Assembly (NCBI RefSeq): GCF_021117405.1
Contig: NZ_CP088251.1
Span: 434,001-498,000 of the forward strand
Reading direction: 5' to 3'
Source: Frateuria edaphi
Lineage (GTDB): Bacteria; Pseudomonadota; Gammaproteobacteria; Xanthomonadales; Rhodanobacteraceae
Length of the DNA: 64,000 bases
Part shown: piece by piece, positions 63,970-64,000 of the stretch
Position numbering within the stretch: position 1 is the first letter of the stretch
Layout of the letters: each line of letters opens with the position of its first letter
Program-made: the position numbers and the translations under genes
The notes under the pieces: generated by a model
The model's database searches: none
What the model saw: only the letters and a program-made list of their open reading frames with translations
What the model was told of the DNA's origin: nothing

Positions 63970-64000
63970 GCACGCTCCGTTCCGAATCGCGCCGTCGCGC
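63966..64000 (+). CDS. Start of the gene following ubiH (possibly UbiI-type FAD monooxygenase)
   Basis: GTG 63966 overlaps the ubiH stop codon and opens a frame beginning MSTLRSESRRR to the window edge. The eleven visible codons identify nothing. UbiI/VisC is the usual gene coupled to ubiH in gammaproteobacteria, so that is the expectation from context only. Confidence 0.4.
   Translation, partial: MSTLRSESRRR

Overview
The window is a GC-rich, densely coded stretch of a gammaproteobacterial chromosome, most likely Xanthomonadales and probably Rhodanobacteraceae (Dyella, Rhodanobacter or Luteibacter type). That placement is an inference. It rests on an rsmI-rnpB-mraZ-dcw arrangement, a dcw cluster without murD, an lptD-surA-pdxA-rsmA-apaG-apaH operon, lpxC-dciA-M23 peptidase-secA after ftsZ, and an FtsX permease block followed by a sigma54 two-component pair. 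I saw no insertion sequence, integrase, CRISPR array, tRNA or prophage.

Region 1 (1-5400, + strand) holds the end of one FtsX-type ABC permease, a complete duplicated FtsX/MacB-like permease, an NtrC-type sigma54 response regulator and its membrane histidine kinase. Region 2 (5430-15073) has the ABC-F ATPase Uup on the minus strand. It is followed by a translationally coupled GT4 glycosyltransferase and glycogen-debranching-type glucosidase, a Hanks-type Ser/Thr kinase with TPR repeats, and a secreted D,D-carboxypeptidase.

Region 3 (15101-27643) is housekeeping and accessory metabolism. It contains metK, dusB, a three-gene phospholipid cassette (CDP-alcohol phosphotransferase, PlsC-like acyltransferase, CdsA-like cytidylyltransferase), and a TonB-dependent receptor plus PepSY protein behind a clear Fur box. 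A NupG-like nucleoside transporter, a LysE-type exporter, a uracil-DNA-glycosylase-like protein and a GlcD-type FAD oxidase follow.

Region 4 (27770-53201) is the envelope and division core. yraN and lpoA diverge from rsmI, then come the RNase P RNA gene and the dcw operon: mraZ, rsmH, ftsL, ftsI, murE, murF, mraY, ftsW, murG, murC, ddl, ftsQ, ftsA, ftsZ. lpxC, dciA (opposite strand), an M23 peptidase and secA come after it. Nearly every dcw junction is an ATGA or GTGA overlap. The mraZ promoter carries four TGGGA-like repeats at an exact 10-bp period, the MraZ autoregulatory operator. murD is absent between mraY and ftsW.

Region 5 (53355-60393, minus strand) is the outer-membrane biogenesis and maintenance operon lptD, surA, pdxA, rsmA, apaG, apaH. 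Region 6 (60551-64000) has a probable minus-strand operon: a BtuM-like vitamin B12 membrane transporter, a PduO-type cobalamin adenosyltransferase and a histone-deacetylase-family amidohydrolase. It diverges from ubiH and the first codons of a coupled downstream gene.

A dispersed palindromic element (paired hairpins with GTGGGCTTCAGCCCAC-like arms) occurs four times between genes. The observations I find most worth following are the missing murD, the BtuM/PduO/deacetylase operon, the CDP-alcohol phosphotransferase with a degenerate catalytic motif, and the structured ftsZ-lpxC spacer.
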